From assembly GCA_010015745.1 (NCBI GenBank), contig ML978259.1:1-64000 (forward strand): a DNA stretch of 64,000 nucleotides, written 5' to 3'. The position numbers and the translations under genes were made by a program. Under the pieces are notes generated by a model. It did not search any database. It was not told where the DNA came from and was given only the letters and a program-made list of their open reading frames with translations. Of the stretch, positions 1-12,316 are shown in pieces. This stretch comes from Setomelanomma holmii. Taxonomy: Eukaryota > Ascomycota > Dothideomycetes > Pleosporales > Phaeosphaeriaceae. Each line of letters starts with the position of its first letter. The first letter of the stretch is position 1.

Positions 1-3000
1 TGTGAACTGCATCTCACGTGACTCTGTTAGTCACCTGCTTACTCATCTGGTTGTGTATATAATCGCTCGCAGTAGCTCTCTCAATAGAAGAACCTTCTGC
101 CTCATTCATACCTGCCCTGTGCTCCCACATCCAACACTTACTATACAAATACGAAGTGGCAGTGCTGCGTGCGCAGACAATGAAGGTCGCGTAGGTCGCG
201 TGTGAGATGGGATGACGCGCAAAAGTGGTGTTGCAACATCGCAGATTTAAGGTTTGCCAAGGAATGTACCGATTTTTGCATACAATAGATCGTGGCTGAG
301 CCGCAAAGTGCGTTCAGTCCGTTCGTGCGATGATGTGACAGGGAGACGGTGGGCGATCGAAAGTATAATATAATGCTTTCCGAATAAGGAGATCTACTTC
401 TTAGCAAGGAGCCTCAGAAGGATGCGGTAGTTTCCATTAGGTATGTCTTCCGTGCCTCTCTGCGCTAGTCTGATTATATATTAGCGGCATCTAGATGGCC
501 GAAATACAGCCTCATTTGGTGACATTCCCATAACGAACCTACTTCATTGAGCGGATTTGGACTTCCTTGACAGAAGGCATAAGCTTCGCGAAGAGCTAGG
601 TATCAGAAATGCTCTGCTGTTGACATCGTCTTGGCTTTTCAGACCACAGGTGCCCTGGCACCAATATTTCCAAACAGTTAATCAGTCAAACAAACCTTGT
701 ATGGTTCTTTCTCCGCACCTGTCAGACCCCTCCGACTTAGTCGCTGGTCCAACCATGAAACGATCATCTTGACATTCTAAACTGCGAAGCATCGTCAACA
801 CGGCAACGACACGTCAACGACACGTCAATCTCGGGATGTTGTTGAACACCTGGTGAGCTCACCCGCCACACGTCCTGGCGGTGGAGTGACATTCTGAGAA
901 CTTCTCCGGATCCAGTTCGGCATGGCGGAAATTTCACGGATGAGATTCTTGTACGAAATTCGTGTGTCAATCTTCTGTACAGATTCCGCCGTTAATGGCA
1001 GAGAGCTCCCAGTAAGCATTTACTACGTCGGGGGGAATGATTAGATCCCAGTGGCAGTCCAGAATAAACCGTTGAATGCTCCCTAGCCAGTTTAATTGTT
1101 GGGGTTCTTAGGCACATGGACCCACTATGATACTATTCCTGCCAACGATCCCACCATGCTCTCGTGCTAACTTGCCCTCAATATGCACCCCACTTTCTCT
1201 CCTCGCTAGACGTACGTAATTCATCGCGGAACCGTTATTCTCACCCGAAAGTCACGGTAGGTGGTTCTGTAGCGTGAAAGCAGGTGCTCGATTCATATCG
1301 AGCACAGTAAAAGAATGCGCCATATCCGGATACTCCCCAATAGCAAGCAATTATCACACACCTTCATCCTTAACATCGCTAGCAGAGATCTCACTACCAA
1401 AAGCAAATATACAACATCTTCAAGATGAAGTGTCAACTATACTATCCTCACAAACATACACGAAACGAATGCATGGGGTCATCGAGATTGAGCTTCAACA
1501 CACAACCATTGATCTCGGAAGCGCACGTACCATGTACAAACGAGTCTACGAAACACAATCAGACAACAAACCTCCCAACAATCGACCTACCAAAAGAGGG
1601 CACAACCGATAAACCCGCCCAAGAACCAGCACCCGCATCTCAGTCCTGTAGCCCACCGCACAGCACACCTAGGGTGTCGGAACTACAACCAAGCATCCCG
1701 AAAATCGCCATCAGGTCCACAGGTCCAGAGCCAATCGCGTCGCAAAGGCACTTGCTAGACCAGCAAACCATGGAATATCAAAAGCGCGCGTGGTAATATA
1801 CGTCGCTGGGCATGGGGACGAAGCACGTGGCTGATGATTGGGGCTTCTCGAGTACAAGCGTCAGTCGGTCAGTGAGTCGGAGTCATAGCCCGAGTGTGGA
1901 AGGGAGGCAATAAGTGCACAGGTGCGGATGAAGACATGTAAGGGACATGCTGATGTTAGGGGAATGTGAGCATGAAATGACGAGCTGAAAGACGGGGTTG
2001 AATTGAAGCATAGACGAAAAGGTGTGAGATTGCATATTCTTGAGGGGTTTATTTGGGTACACGATACTTTGCATCAAGGGGCGTCAGGGAGACGTACGGG
2101 TGTTTTCAGTCTCAGTTGAAACTTGGAACCATCTGTTTTATGCGCATACGTGACGCGCGGAGTAGGGTTGACTTACTGGCGCGCAGTGTTCGAATGTAGG
2201 CAGAGCGGTGCAACTCGGGCATTATTGATTTCGACGCAAGCGTAGCCAACAATTTGGCCCTCACACTCTATACTTGCTTCTACTGGTCAACTTTCCTTTG
2301 TAGTTCTGACTGCATGCACGCACATGGCAGTATAGCGGTATCGGTGCGGCTGATGGGCAAGCTTCGATAGGGCTGCAAAGATCGTGGGGACTACAAGCCT
2401 CGCTCAGAGTGATCAAGTCCACACTGGTCGAGACAATGGTGTGCAATTCACCGCAATCTGACGGTGAGTCCGTTCAAAACTATACGAGGCTTCGCGAGGC
2501 TACCGACATGTTGTGTTGCCTTGTGACTTCCAAGGTTGGCACTGTCACCGCGGAGTGAGGGCTGAAAGTCAGCCAGCCCACGCCTCGGTATCAAGGCTTG
2601 TGTGAATAATTGTCCATCGTAGACTTGTGAACGGCTGACCAGGCATGTCCGAAGGAGAAATGTTAAAAGTGTGGCGCTCACTGGTGAACTAATGACCGCC
2701 ATACTTTCCTATCAAGCAATGATTTTGTTTCCGCACGGTCTTATGGCTTGTTGGAACCTGCGAGATATCGAACTGTTTCGTTCATCAACCTCGTGTCCAA
2801 GTCGCCCGGATGAAAACTCTAGCATGAACACTGCATCGTGTTATGATTCTGGAATGTCTTATTCACAGCCACGTGTGAGAGAATACCAGTTCGCTCGCCA
2901 ATCGTACGGTTTCGAAGGTGGCTTCATCGAGCAGTCTCTTCCTTTGCCCAGCTTATCAAGTCCAGCCGACTAATGCCCGAACCATGACATTGTGTGCATG

Positions 3001-4293
3001 GGTCCTGCAGGGTTCGACCAAGGTCTGCATGCGGGCCGGGAGGGTGTTCCGGGCTAATCAACCTTTTCATTGGCTAGTACTCGTATTACGCCCAAAAACG
3101 ACGTCCACAAAGCTTGCTGACCTGCTGCAACATCCTCTCTGCTATTGGTCTGTCGAGCATACCGCCTATATTTTCATAACGACAGTAAAGCTCTATTGAC
3201 GACGGCGAAAGCAATCACTCGTATGGGGAAGAAGGCCATGGCTAAAGTACCCGGAATTTGGGTATGAGCATGTTTCTGCCATAGGTAGGTGGCATCAGTC
3301 GTGCATGCCGACTCCTGTGGCAGGCAAGGGAAATGTCTAGATTTACTTGCCGAGCTGTGCGTGTCGATATTTGGTGAGGCCATCACGAGAGTGTGTTTGC
3401 TAGGCCGCAGGCTATCGCCAAAAGATTCTATCCTCAGCCAAAGATCCTTGGGTCTCCATCACAAATCGAGGTGCAAGTGCCCAGGATTCACAGACTCGAA
3501 GTAGAGACCCATTCGCCAAGCGCGCATCACAGATCTCCGACGAGACGATTGATGCACTTCTTGACCGTGTAGTCACGGCTGAACCGGGGCTGACGACAAC
3601 GACGAGGGACATCGCTGAATGCCCGTATCACCCCTGTCAGCAAATTGATGGCACGGTATCCTGGCTCTATGACGAACATGCTGATTGCGTGTTCCAACCT
3701 TCAGATAGCTTGATGATGTGTAAATCCTGAGGTGTGCTGGCTTCAAGGTCGTGGAAGCCGCGTCGATCTGACAGCAGATCGCCGACGAAGGGTACCTATA
3801 GCGGCTCAGCGCCCGTCTTCGATGCAATATGACGGTTAGTAGATGTATCTTCTGGCCACGCAGAATTGATTGCTGCATGGCCGGATTCTGCTCCGGGCCT
3901 TGCAAACGCGGTGTGCGGAATTTCCTGTGCATCGTAAGACAGCGTTTTGGTATCTGCTTGAGACTCTGGCAGGGATGACTCAGCGCCCGATCGGCACAAC
4001 CCCGCAGTTTCTGATACCTAACTTACAGCGGGATCCCTGGGATGGCTCCACTCGATGCCAAGGGGGTACGGCTCCCGGCTGCTAGCTGCGCGCTGGCGGT
4101 CTAGAACTTTACAGCCGCAGGTCTGTAGCAGCTGCAACGTTCGGAATTTACAAAGAATCGCTCTGATTGTCGGTATCTACTGTCAATCGTTCGACTCCTG
4201 CATGGCCATCCTTCGACGCCCAGTGCGGCTGTTGTCTGGCTAGTATGCTATGCACGGCATAGTGACGATACGGCGGAACCTAGGAGGGCTGAA
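1..4293. other. gene-poor region
   Basis: No open frame here has a recognisable domain or a convincing exon chain. The longest frames (about 1274-1796 on plus, 3573-3932 on minus) have no family features and overlap each other in different frames. Short tandem copies occur near 186-204 and 801-824 but are only two units long. No terminal inverted repeats, reverse transcriptase or transposase motifs were seen. It may hold non-coding RNA, regulatory DNA or old decayed sequence. Confidence 0.5.
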
Positions 4294-4295
4294 GG

Positions 4296-4301
4296 TATAA
4301 A
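4296..4301 (+). promoter_or_regulatory. TATA box of the bHLH gene
   Basis: A TATAAA lies 132 nt before the ATG at 4433. Transcription starting about 30 nt downstream would begin after the in-frame ATG at 4322, which favours 4433 as the translation start. Confidence 0.45.
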
Positions 4302-4432
4302 CAGACGCGATCTGATTCTACATGACAACTTTGGAAGTCAGCATTGAGCGATCTTCAAACTCCATCCTCCATCACATTCCCACAATCCCACTTTTTCTTC
4401 AGTCCGTATCCACCAGCCTGTCCATACTCGCC

Positions 4433-5251
4433 ATGGGAGCTCCATCTGCAATGGACTATACTGACATTAACTTCTTCGCCATGATGGGCAATCCGGAGTA
4501 CTCGCCCGTCAGCGAGACCTTCTCCTACCCAGACCACTTCGAAAGCTTCCAAGATGGCGCCTCATACTTCAGTCGCGACAGTGGGATAGGGAAAACATCA
4601 ATTTCACCTGTGCAACAAAACATGTCTCACACAACCACCATCGCTATGACCCCATCTTGGCCCGACTACAAGCCCACTTCATTCGGTACGATGGAGGATG
4701 CCTGCGATGCATTTGCCACCAATGAGCGCTCCAACAGCCTGGCGTCCAGGCCGCCACCTCTTCCCACTCCTGGTTACGCCAGCCCAGAACATGTTCTTCC
4801 TGTTACTGCCGCCAGTCCAGCCTCTGAATCCATCTCGCCTCAATCTCTCGAACGTGGGTCACCGATATCAGATGCCTCTCACGCACTATCCGAAGAGGAG
4901 ACTAAGCCAGCTCCACGCAAGCGAGGGCGGCCGCGTCTGAACCGCAACAACACCACAAACGGCTCGTCTGGGTCGAGTGGTGTGCGCCGCACCACATGCC
5001 TGGCACACAAGCAAGTGGAGCGTAAGTACCGCGAAGGTCTCAATATGGAGTTCGAACGGCTTCGTAGGGCCGTCCCGACGCTGTCACAGAGCATCGAGGC
5101 CAACATCATGGGCGCAGCAAAACCAAGCAAGGGCATGGTGCTCGCCGCAGCCATTGACTACATTAGCAGGGTTGAGCGGGAACGAGACGTCGCGGTCGAT
5201 GCGATCGAGAGACTCGGGGGAAATGTCAGGATTGGGACGTCTGAGAAGTGA
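4433..5251 (+). CDS. SREBP-like bHLH transcription factor with AT-hook
   Basis: This encodes a nuclear DNA-binding regulator of about 272 residues in one exon. The N-terminal half is low-complexity and rich in Ser, Pro and Thr, as in activation regions. An AT-hook core (KRGRPR) precedes a C-terminal basic helix-loop-helix domain. The basic region reads HKQVERKYREGLN; the Tyr after the basic residues is the hallmark of SREBP-type bHLH proteins, which can bind sterol-regulatory elements as well as E-boxes. The loop and second helix follow, ending about 25 residues before the stop. I chose the ATG at 4433 because it sits in a GCCATGG context and downstream of the TATA box; an in-frame ATG at 4322 would add 37 residues. 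No membrane segment is present, so this is not a membrane-tethered SREBP. Target genes are unknown. The class is secure; orthology to a named fungal factor is not. Confidence 0.88.
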   Translation: MGAPSAMDYTDINFFAMMGNPEYSPVSETFSYPDHFESFQDGASYFSRDSGIGKTSISPVQQNMSHTTTIAMTPSWPDYKPTSFGTMEDACDAFATNERSNSLASRPPPLPTPGYASPEHVLPVTAASPASESISPQSLERGSPISDASHALSEEETKPAPRKRGRPRLNRNNTTNGSSGSSGVRRTTCLAHKQVERKYREGLNMEFERLRRAVPTLSQSIEANIMGAAKPSKGMVLAAAIDYISRVERERDVAVDAIERLGGNVRIGTSEK

Positions 5252-6193
5252 TGGGGATGGATCAAGTCGGGTTGATTGTCTCACCTGTAGACTTTGTGCC
5301 TCCTCTGTCTATTCACTCCAGATCATCACGTCTGGGACATCATCTCTCGTATTAGAGTTTCTCTTGCTACCATTCCGTTCGCATCAAGTGCTGATGCTGT
5401 TCGCAATGTACAAAGTGGACCAGTAATACTTTTACAACTCCTTCTTGCTAAACCACTGCGATTATACTTGAGCGGATGCTTGCAGTATACTAGAACTGAT
5501 AGTCGATTGAGGGTAATATGAACTGAACTACCCAATGACTTGCCTATTACTGTGAAAAATAGCATTTCAGTGAGCATCACCAGTACCTACAGGCCACAGA
5601 ATCGAGATCTCTTTACAAGCCATCGACCACTTGATTTATAACTACGAGGAGAACTTCAACACACGAACTCTTATTTCCCAAGGTCAGAGTAACCTTCACT
5701 TCATCACACGTTAACGCCCCGTCACTACTTCCAAGGAGCGGGATAGTGGCAGAAAGGGGCGTTCATCCTGGCCGCGGAGATCCATGATTATGGGACTCAG
5801 GAATCATCCGACATGGCCCAGACACGGGGAACCAAGCGGGAGATGGGCGTTTGTTATGTAACAGTGTTTTCTATATTGTCTACAAGTACATCACACCACC
5901 CATTTCGCCATCAAGGACATGCCCGAGCTTACAGTGACTTTGTTATAAGCATCGGTAATTGCAAAAAGTCTCCAGGTCGTTGTAAACATAGGTAATCATC
6001 TGTGATTTCCTGGCCAGGGCTAACGGGCCCGGGGCGCGCTTGCGACGCTGTTTCGTTTCAATTCATTTGTCTTCTCCTGGCATACTTGCATGTCTCCTCA
6101 GGGCACTCGCGATAGTCAACGGCGGTATATGTATCATCCAAAACGTCGCTCCAAAGTTGTTTCGACTCGCAATCTTTCCAAAGTCCCCATCGA
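5252..6193. other. intergenic region
   Basis: This 0.9 kb lies between the stops of two convergent genes. Only short, unrelated frames are present and no structured RNA was recognised. Confidence 0.5.
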
Positions 6194-6739
6194 TCAACGC
6201 ACCGCATCCTCCCACCTCCCAACCCCACTGTCCTTCCTCTTACCCTCCTTCCCTCCCTTCCCATCCCTACCACTCCCCGGTGTAAACAGCTCCGCACTCA
6301 ACACCAACACCGCCGGCACCACAGCTAACGCGTCAATCGTGCTACTTCGATTCCGTTTGTTCTGGTGCTTCAAGTCCATGGCTGCTGCTACCTCTCTGTT
6401 TTTCACTTTCGATGGACGTATGCGAGGCCACGGATCGGCTGTCGCATCGGTGCCGTTTCTTGATGTCGATGATGCTGATGAGAAAGAGCGCGGGCGAAAC
6501 GGCGAGAACGACGACAGACTTCTTGCGCGGGAGCGGCTGTGTGATGGTTGTGCTTGTTGTGTTTGTGAAGTAGATGCGAGAGCTGATGAGCTACTTTGTA
6601 CCGCATTTCTGGATGGTGAGGGTAATCGAGGTAAAGGGATGTTGATCTCTGTGTAAAGTGGTTCTTCGTACGTGATGTCGAAGTCCGGAAATGGCGCGTC
6701 GCATTCATGAGAGGGCGAGGGTATTGAGGTAGTGGACAT
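6194..6739 (-). CDS. conserved hypothetical protein with Ser/Arg-rich middle
   Basis: A single-exon frame of about 181 residues when started at the ATG at 6739; an in-frame ATG at 6772 would add 11 residues, and the frame stays open further upstream. The N-terminal part has a Pro/Glu/Tyr-rich segment (EEPLYTEINIPLPRLPSPSR) that looks constrained. A Ser/Arg-rich stretch of alternating SRSR and SFSP motifs follows, then a WPRIRPSKVKNREV segment and a hydrophobic run (ALAVVPAVLVLSAEL) that could be one membrane helix. The C-terminus is basic and Gly-rich. I recognise no catalytic domain. The opposite-strand frame covering the same DNA (6090-6656) lacks this composition structure. It converges on the bHLH gene. 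No function is assigned. Confidence 0.6.
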   Translation of the reverse strand: MSTTSIPSPSHECDAPFPDFDITYEEPLYTEINIPLPRLPSPSRNAVQSSSSALASTSQTQQAQPSHSRSRARSLSSFSPFRPRSFSSASSTSRNGTDATADPWPRIRPSKVKNREVAAAMDLKHQNKRNRSSTIDALAVVPAVLVLSAELFTPGSGRDGKGGKEGKRKDSGVGRWEDAVR

Positions 6740-7570
6740 GGCTATCGAGTTTGACTTTGGATTCTGAGCCATTTCCAAGAGGGTTGCAATTATAGTTTCT
6801 TGACCAAGTCGTGCTGTTGGAGCCTGATGGTCTTGATGTGGGCGTGGGACGCCTGGTGAGGCGGTTTGCGGCTCCTTTGATGTCGCAACACAGCCACGCT
6901 TCGTTCTCCTCCTCCGCGCAACGTGAGCTTTTATCGCAAGGCAAACGAGGCTGTTTTGCCCAGCTGTTACAATTTCTTCTTGCAAAAATCTGATACGTGA
7001 TTGCCGACTTGTCTCGCAGCGGAGGAATCTCCTCAGTGAACCCGCACGTCGACTTTAGAAAAAGGTTCAAAATGGAAATTCCAGGAATCGCAAACGCGAC
7101 CAGCGCGCAGCTTACCTACATATACCACTCCATCACTTGCATAATCGTCGTAAGATGCGGCTCGGCTGAACTCAGCCGCAGCAATCAGCCGGACTTAGTG
7201 AGGTCCGTCTCACACCTGGAGGAGGCGCAGTCGCTTAGTACGTGTTGTGGGCTAAGCTAAAGTCATGTGTTCTTCCTCACGAATAAATAAGTGTGTGGAA
7301 AAGGATTGCGTTGCTGGTAAGCGTTGATTGTCAATATATGTTGTTAATCTGTAGTGTGTCTCATGTCTCTAGATCCAACCAAGCAGCGCCGCGTATTATT
7401 CTCGTGTTCTTTCCAACCTACTTCTTTGACTTTCTCGCAACCTGATCAACCTCCGCTCTCAAACATTACGTCCAACCATGTCAGCATCCTTTTTTACGTG
7501 GAACTACCTCGTAACGTCCATACCTCTTGTTCACCTTGATCCATCATGCCAACTCTCCTACCCTACATCA

Positions 7571-9914
7571 TCAGTATATAAACGTCCCCACAAACAACAC
7601 CACAACATACACCACCGTCAACCCCCACACCACCTCCCTCAAAAGCGGCAACACACCCCAAACCTGCTCAATCTCCTGATGTTTCGGCTGCCCAGCCCCC
7701 GTCTTCGGATTGAAAGTCATCATATCATCGCGATCTGGCACCGTTGGGGGCCAAAACACATACACTATCGGGACCATGAAACTCAGCGCCAAGAACAACC
7801 ACCACATAGGCGGCAACATGGAGTTTACCAGCAAGTGTCTTAGTGCTTCTTCTGAGGTGTTAGATCGGTGAATGGCGCGGTACATATCGAGCCCCGCGGC
7901 GCCGAGACAGTATGGAACGAAGAGGCAGAAGAACCAGATGCGACAATGGATACCCATCAACTTTATCCTTGTCCATAATCCGGCGCGGTTCTCTTTACTT
8001 CTCTCCTTCAATTTATCTCTAATCTTCCCGCTTGCTAGGAAGGCGATTGGTTTCCCGCCGAGCCACGTTGGTAGGATGTAGCAGCGCAGAATAGTCACGG
8101 CGAGGTATGGCGTCATGAATTGCCACGCCATAGCGCTGCGCTGGCCTTGGATGTAGCCGGACGGCAACGTGAGGACGATCTCGTTGATGCGCAGCGAGAC
8201 GACCCATATGGCGCAGAGACGTAGCTGCCAGCGGAGTTGGGTAAGGGTTACGTAGACGAGCAGGTCGCGGCCCCAGTAGAGGAGCGCGGGAATGATGAAG
8301 TAGGCGAGGAAGATGGGAATAGCCATCATGGTGTTGAAGGCGAAGGTGAAGATGCACCAGCGTTGAGGGAAGGTCATGTGTTTTGTCTGTGTGCGATTGA
8401 GCGTTGGAAAGTGTTGACTTTGATCGTCAAGGGGACATACGTGTTTGCTTGGAAAGCCCCATCTTAGTTCTTGGGCGGTTTCGAGGGTACCGACGGCCCA
8501 GCGGGTGCGTTGTTTGAGATCTTGAATAGATCAGCATGGTAGTGGTGCCACTTTGAAGCCCAGAACTTACGATTGATGATGCTCTCCGGCACCATGCCGA
8601 CTTGCATGAACTCGTGGAGATAGGCCGTCTTGTACCCAGCACCATTCATCATGAACGACAACAGCTGGTCTTCCGCCATGGATGGCGTCGGCCACCCTCC
8701 AAGCTCATCTATAATGAACCGCTTGAACACAACACCACTACCAGTGCACCATGCAGCACCCATGTGGTCCTTCCTCGGCTCCAAGTAGTGAATGAACTCA
8801 CATATAGACTGACAGAGTGGATCATCGGCGGGTACATTCCAGAATGTCTGTGGCGGCGAAACCAGAGCCATCTCCGGATCGCGTAGTAGATGTGGAAGTA
8901 TAGCACGCAGCCATTCGGGATGAGGAATCATGTCGGCATCCAGCGTCGCCAGATACTCTGCCGGACCGCCCGGTAGACCGACCGCGTAGTCGATACCAGA
9001 CTGAAGATTACCAGCTTTGTAATGATGTGGCACGCCTTCGATCTTGGTGCGTGCTTGGTATACCAGGTTAGGGAATTCTACCATCAGAGGCTGGAGTGCG
9101 ATCTCGAGCTCTGTATCGGCGTCGTCGTCGCAAATGATGATACGGTAGCGGTCGCGTGGATAGTCGATGTTGCACGTGCTTCGGACCGTGTTGATGATCA
9201 TTGGGACGACTTCGCCGCATGTGGTGAAGAGAATGTCGACGGTTGGTACCACCTCTCCTCGTAGTCGCAATTTCGGCCGTTTACGGTCGCCTATCGACAG
9301 CAGTAGAACGAGCATCCAAGACATGTATGGTACTGGCTGAAGGATTAGCTCAGCTATCCTCGATCGACTTCCCCAAAATACGTACGCAGTATCACTCCTT
9401 CCACGCAGATGAAGATCCACGATGCTTCAGCAAGCCCTCCGCGAATCAGACGGTACTGGTAATTACACCACACCCGATAGCCATAGTATGCAGCATAAGT
9501 CACGAAGACCCAGCCAATGACGAAAGGGTGAATGAGTATCAGCTTTCGATGCCATGGCTTGACCAAGTCAACATCATCATGTTCTGATAGCTGCTCGATG
9601 ACATATTCGCTTGCGTCGTAGCGATCGCTGTACGCATACTTGCCATGGCGGGACTTATTGAACGGTGCAGGAGTGGTCGTATTGTCGCAGGGGGCTATTT
9701 CATCCTCAGATGAACCAGATGTTGACTCGACATAACGAAGAGGCTGTGATGGTTGGCGTACTTCTGAGGGCGCATTGTCTGAAGCATTCTTCACTGCTGT
9801 AGTTGAGGGACCGGCCTCTATGATATCTGAATCAGGACGTGGAAGAATGGCGGAAGGCTGGGCAGAGCTTGATGCTGCTTGACTCTCGGCTTGAGTAACA
9901 AGTTCATTCGCCAT
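7571..9914 (-). CDS. cellulose-synthase-like family 2 glycosyltransferase
   Basis: This is a processive membrane glycosyltransferase of about 728 residues, expected to polymerise a beta-linked polysaccharide from a nucleotide sugar at the plasma membrane. Four exons join in frame: 9914-9386, 9332-8571, 8520-8441 and 8386-7571; introns are 53, 50 and 54 nt. The N-terminal 120 residues are polar, then two membrane helices precede the catalytic domain. All four family signatures are visible: the first Asp cluster (IICDDDAD), DxD (TLDADM), the ED pair (MAEDQLL) and QxxRW (QRTRW). QRTRW appears only after removing the intron 8521-8570, which strongly supports this splicing. Several C-terminal helices follow. 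An upstream in-frame ATG at 10001 would add 29 residues. Family membership is firm; the product (cellulose, mixed-linkage glucan or another polymer) cannot be told from sequence. Confidence 0.9.
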
Positions 9915-11884
9915 CGCGAAGTAGAGGTAGTGACTGGTTCGGAATGGATCAAGATGGGAGGAGTAACCCCTAACATGCTCCTGACAGCAAGGTTTGCTCA
10001 TTTATTCGCCAGCTGTTGCCAGCTGTCGCTGATGAACCACACAAGTAAGGCTTCCCGATCCCCATGCATGATACCAATAGTGCCGTTTTCGTCAACGTTG
10101 GAGATAACGCATGAGCAACCCAACATCAGTCCACTGCGGATAGTTTGAAGCTCTAGAGTCCTGTAGCTGTCGCCGACCATCCTGGCTGTGAGCTGAAGCA
10201 CCATACGGCGACCAATCAGAAAGTTGGTTGAGTCCGACGCACAGAAAAGCCTATGCAGAAGTCGTCCTACATAGGACTCGGAACGGCCCTTATGGGTAGC
10301 ATAACGGGTGTGCACCACGCGTCCTTGCCTTGTGTAACAAATTCGGCCCCACGTCCGTTGGAGTTTCAACCAGGTATACACTCTGAACACCAGCAAAGCT
10401 TTTGCATTCTGGCAGACGGCGGACATCAACGATCAGATCGTGAGCGTTAGCTATGTAGAGGCTCGACTTTCACATCGTTTGATGGAATAATCTATAGATG
10501 GTTGGACGTGGAATCGAGAGACAGCTCATAGCGTACACTAGCGGAGACCAGATCCGATCAGAGACAGCAAATGTGTGGTTAGCGCGAACTACTTCTGAAC
10601 TATTCCTGTTGCAGACGCTAGTGTGTTCCCTAGACTACCATAAACCACCTCCGCGATGATGTTCGATGTGTCGTCGCGTAAAGTCTGGTAAGTACGCAAA
10701 GCAAATGCTTCGTTCTGGCTGTAGTAGGAGGTAGCGGTCGATGGTTGGTGAGCTGGCGGGTGGCCACCACGCATGCATTGCCACATAACACGACAGTGCT
10801 GATCTGGGAAATCTCACGCGAACCAGATCCGAAGTGATCTGCACGACGGGCACCCGCATTTTATGCCTTGTCTTTATGCAAGATTGTCCCAGAGGGAATC
10901 GTTGTGATCGGATTGCTGTTATCTTCCACGAAAATGTCCATGGTAGCGGTGCTTGTGTTCTTATCTCCAACGTTGCAACCAATACGACACAGCAGTATAC
11001 CTTGCATGTCTGAAGCGTACTGCAGTCCCTGGATGCTCGTCCAACTGCTGGGCCTGGGGTAGCTGAACCGTTTCAGGGTCGATTAGTGTCGATCGGCGAC
11101 CCAAAGAAATGGTAGGAGGGATAAGACTCGACACAGAAAGCTAAGCCCGAGGATGCAGGGTGAGTCGGCTCGACCTTGCATGCTAACTGGAAGCCGGAGA
11201 AAAAATTGAAAAGCTTGGAAGCCGAATGATAACGAACAAAGGTAGGCTCAGGCCAGGTGGAAAGTTCCGCAACATCGACAACTCACCACGGCATTCGCGT
11301 GCCCTAAGCCACGTCGATTAACTGTCCGAATGAGGCGTCTGTGATAGCAACCTCCGACAGGTACGCGAGGAATGCGTTTCGTTGCAGAAAAGGGGGTGTG
11401 GGGGCATTGTCAAGTTCTCTCTGCTTCCGCACACGCTTCCATAGGTCGAGAAGATCATCCTGTACCAAATTTGTGGTCACAGCATCTCAGTTTCGTGTTT
11501 CTCTTCCAGGAATGAAAAGACATCAAATTGCAGATGACAATGAACCGTTGGAGGTTTAGTTAGACTCGGAGCAATGACGCTAGCCTAGGCCGCCCAGCCC
11601 ACAGGGTCCCAGGGTGGGGCGAAGTTTCCAGATCACGAGCCGCCATTGCTGCCTCACAACCATCCCCTGCATAACGTCTAGACCCAGCATTTTTCGGCCT
11701 CACCACACACTCGAACACACCAACGCCAACCATCGACTTAGCCGAGTCACTCATTATCTCCCACAATAACCTCAAACCACAACAATAAATCTCCAGCGAG
11801 GCTGAACTTCGCCGACGACCCCACGCGCGCCGGTCGCTTTTCACCACCTCCCGGAACCTTCCTCCACACATCAGCCCACCCACC
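9915..11884. other. intergenic region with weak coding fragments
   Basis: Nearly 2 kb upstream of both the GT2 gene and DIB1. On the minus strand, short frames near 11062-10868, 10786-10589 and 10429-9998 look protein-like in composition but share no domain and could not be chained with good splice sites. I treat them as unsupported. No repeat or RNA gene was recognised. Confidence 0.4.
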
Positions 11885-12316
11885 ATGGGCTCCGTCGTCC
11901 TCCCCCACCTGCGCACAGGCTGGCACGTCGACCAAGCGATCCTCAGCGAAGAAGACCGACTCGTCGTAATCCGCTTCGGTCGCGACTCCGACGCATCCTG
12001 CATGTCGCAAGACGAAATCCTGTACAAAATCGCGGACCGGGTGAAGAACTTCGCCACCATCTACCTATGCGACCTGGACGAAGTGCCCGACTTCAAAGCC
12101 ATGTACGAGCTGTATGACCCCATGACGATAATGTTCTTCTTCCGCAATAAACACATGATGTGTGATTTTGGCACGGGAAATAATAATAAGCTGAATTGGG
12201 TCCTCGAGGATAAGGGCGAGCTGATTGATATTCTGGAGACGGTGTATAGGGGCGCGAAGAAGGGGAGGGGTTTGGTGGTTAGTCCGAAGGACTATAGCAC
12301 GCGGTACAGGTACTAG
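11885..12316 (+). CDS. DIB1: U5 snRNP thioredoxin-fold protein Dib1/Dim1
   Basis: This encodes a 143-residue, single-exon protein that matches the DIM1/Dib1 family along its whole length, including the usual family size. Dib1 (human TXNL4A, 15 kDa) is a component of U5 and the U4/U6.U5 tri-snRNP that must leave before spliceosome activation. Visible family blocks are the N-terminal LPHLRTGWHVDQAI, the FGRDSDASCMSQDEILYK segment, YLCDLDEVPDF, TIMFFFRNKHM and GTGNNNKLNW. It has the thioredoxin fold without a CxxC redox centre, as expected. The start ATG is in a CACCATGG context, and a shorter N-terminus would cut into the conserved block. It converges with the HUB1-like gene, also a spliceosomal factor, with 471 nt between stops. 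The assignment is very secure. Confidence 0.98.
   Translation: MGSVVLPHLRTGWHVDQAILSEEDRLVVIRFGRDSDASCMSQDEILYKIADRVKNFATIYLCDLDEVPDFKAMYELYDPMTIMFFFRNKHMMCDFGTGNNNKLNWVLEDKGELIDILETVYRGAKKGRGLVVSPKDYSTRYRY

Noticed and set aside
794..830. Short direct repeats as a possible array
   Set aside because: Only two imperfect copies of about 11 bp; no spacer structure, so not an array.
1274..1796. Two overlapping plus-strand frames of 112 and 123 residues
   Set aside because: Same DNA in different frames, low-complexity and without family features or splice logic.
4180..4200. T-loop-like sequence suggesting a tRNA gene
   Set aside because: No matching acceptor stem or anticodon arm could be formed around it; other GTTCGA hits also failed.
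6090..6656. 188-residue plus-strand frame overlapping the conserved hypothetical
   Set aside because: It is antisense to the minus-strand frame that has the more constrained segments; its own composition is uneven and no domain is visible.
9998..11062. Chain of minus-strand fragments as a possible gene
   Set aside because: Composition is protein-like in parts, but no splice chain joins them and no domain is visible.
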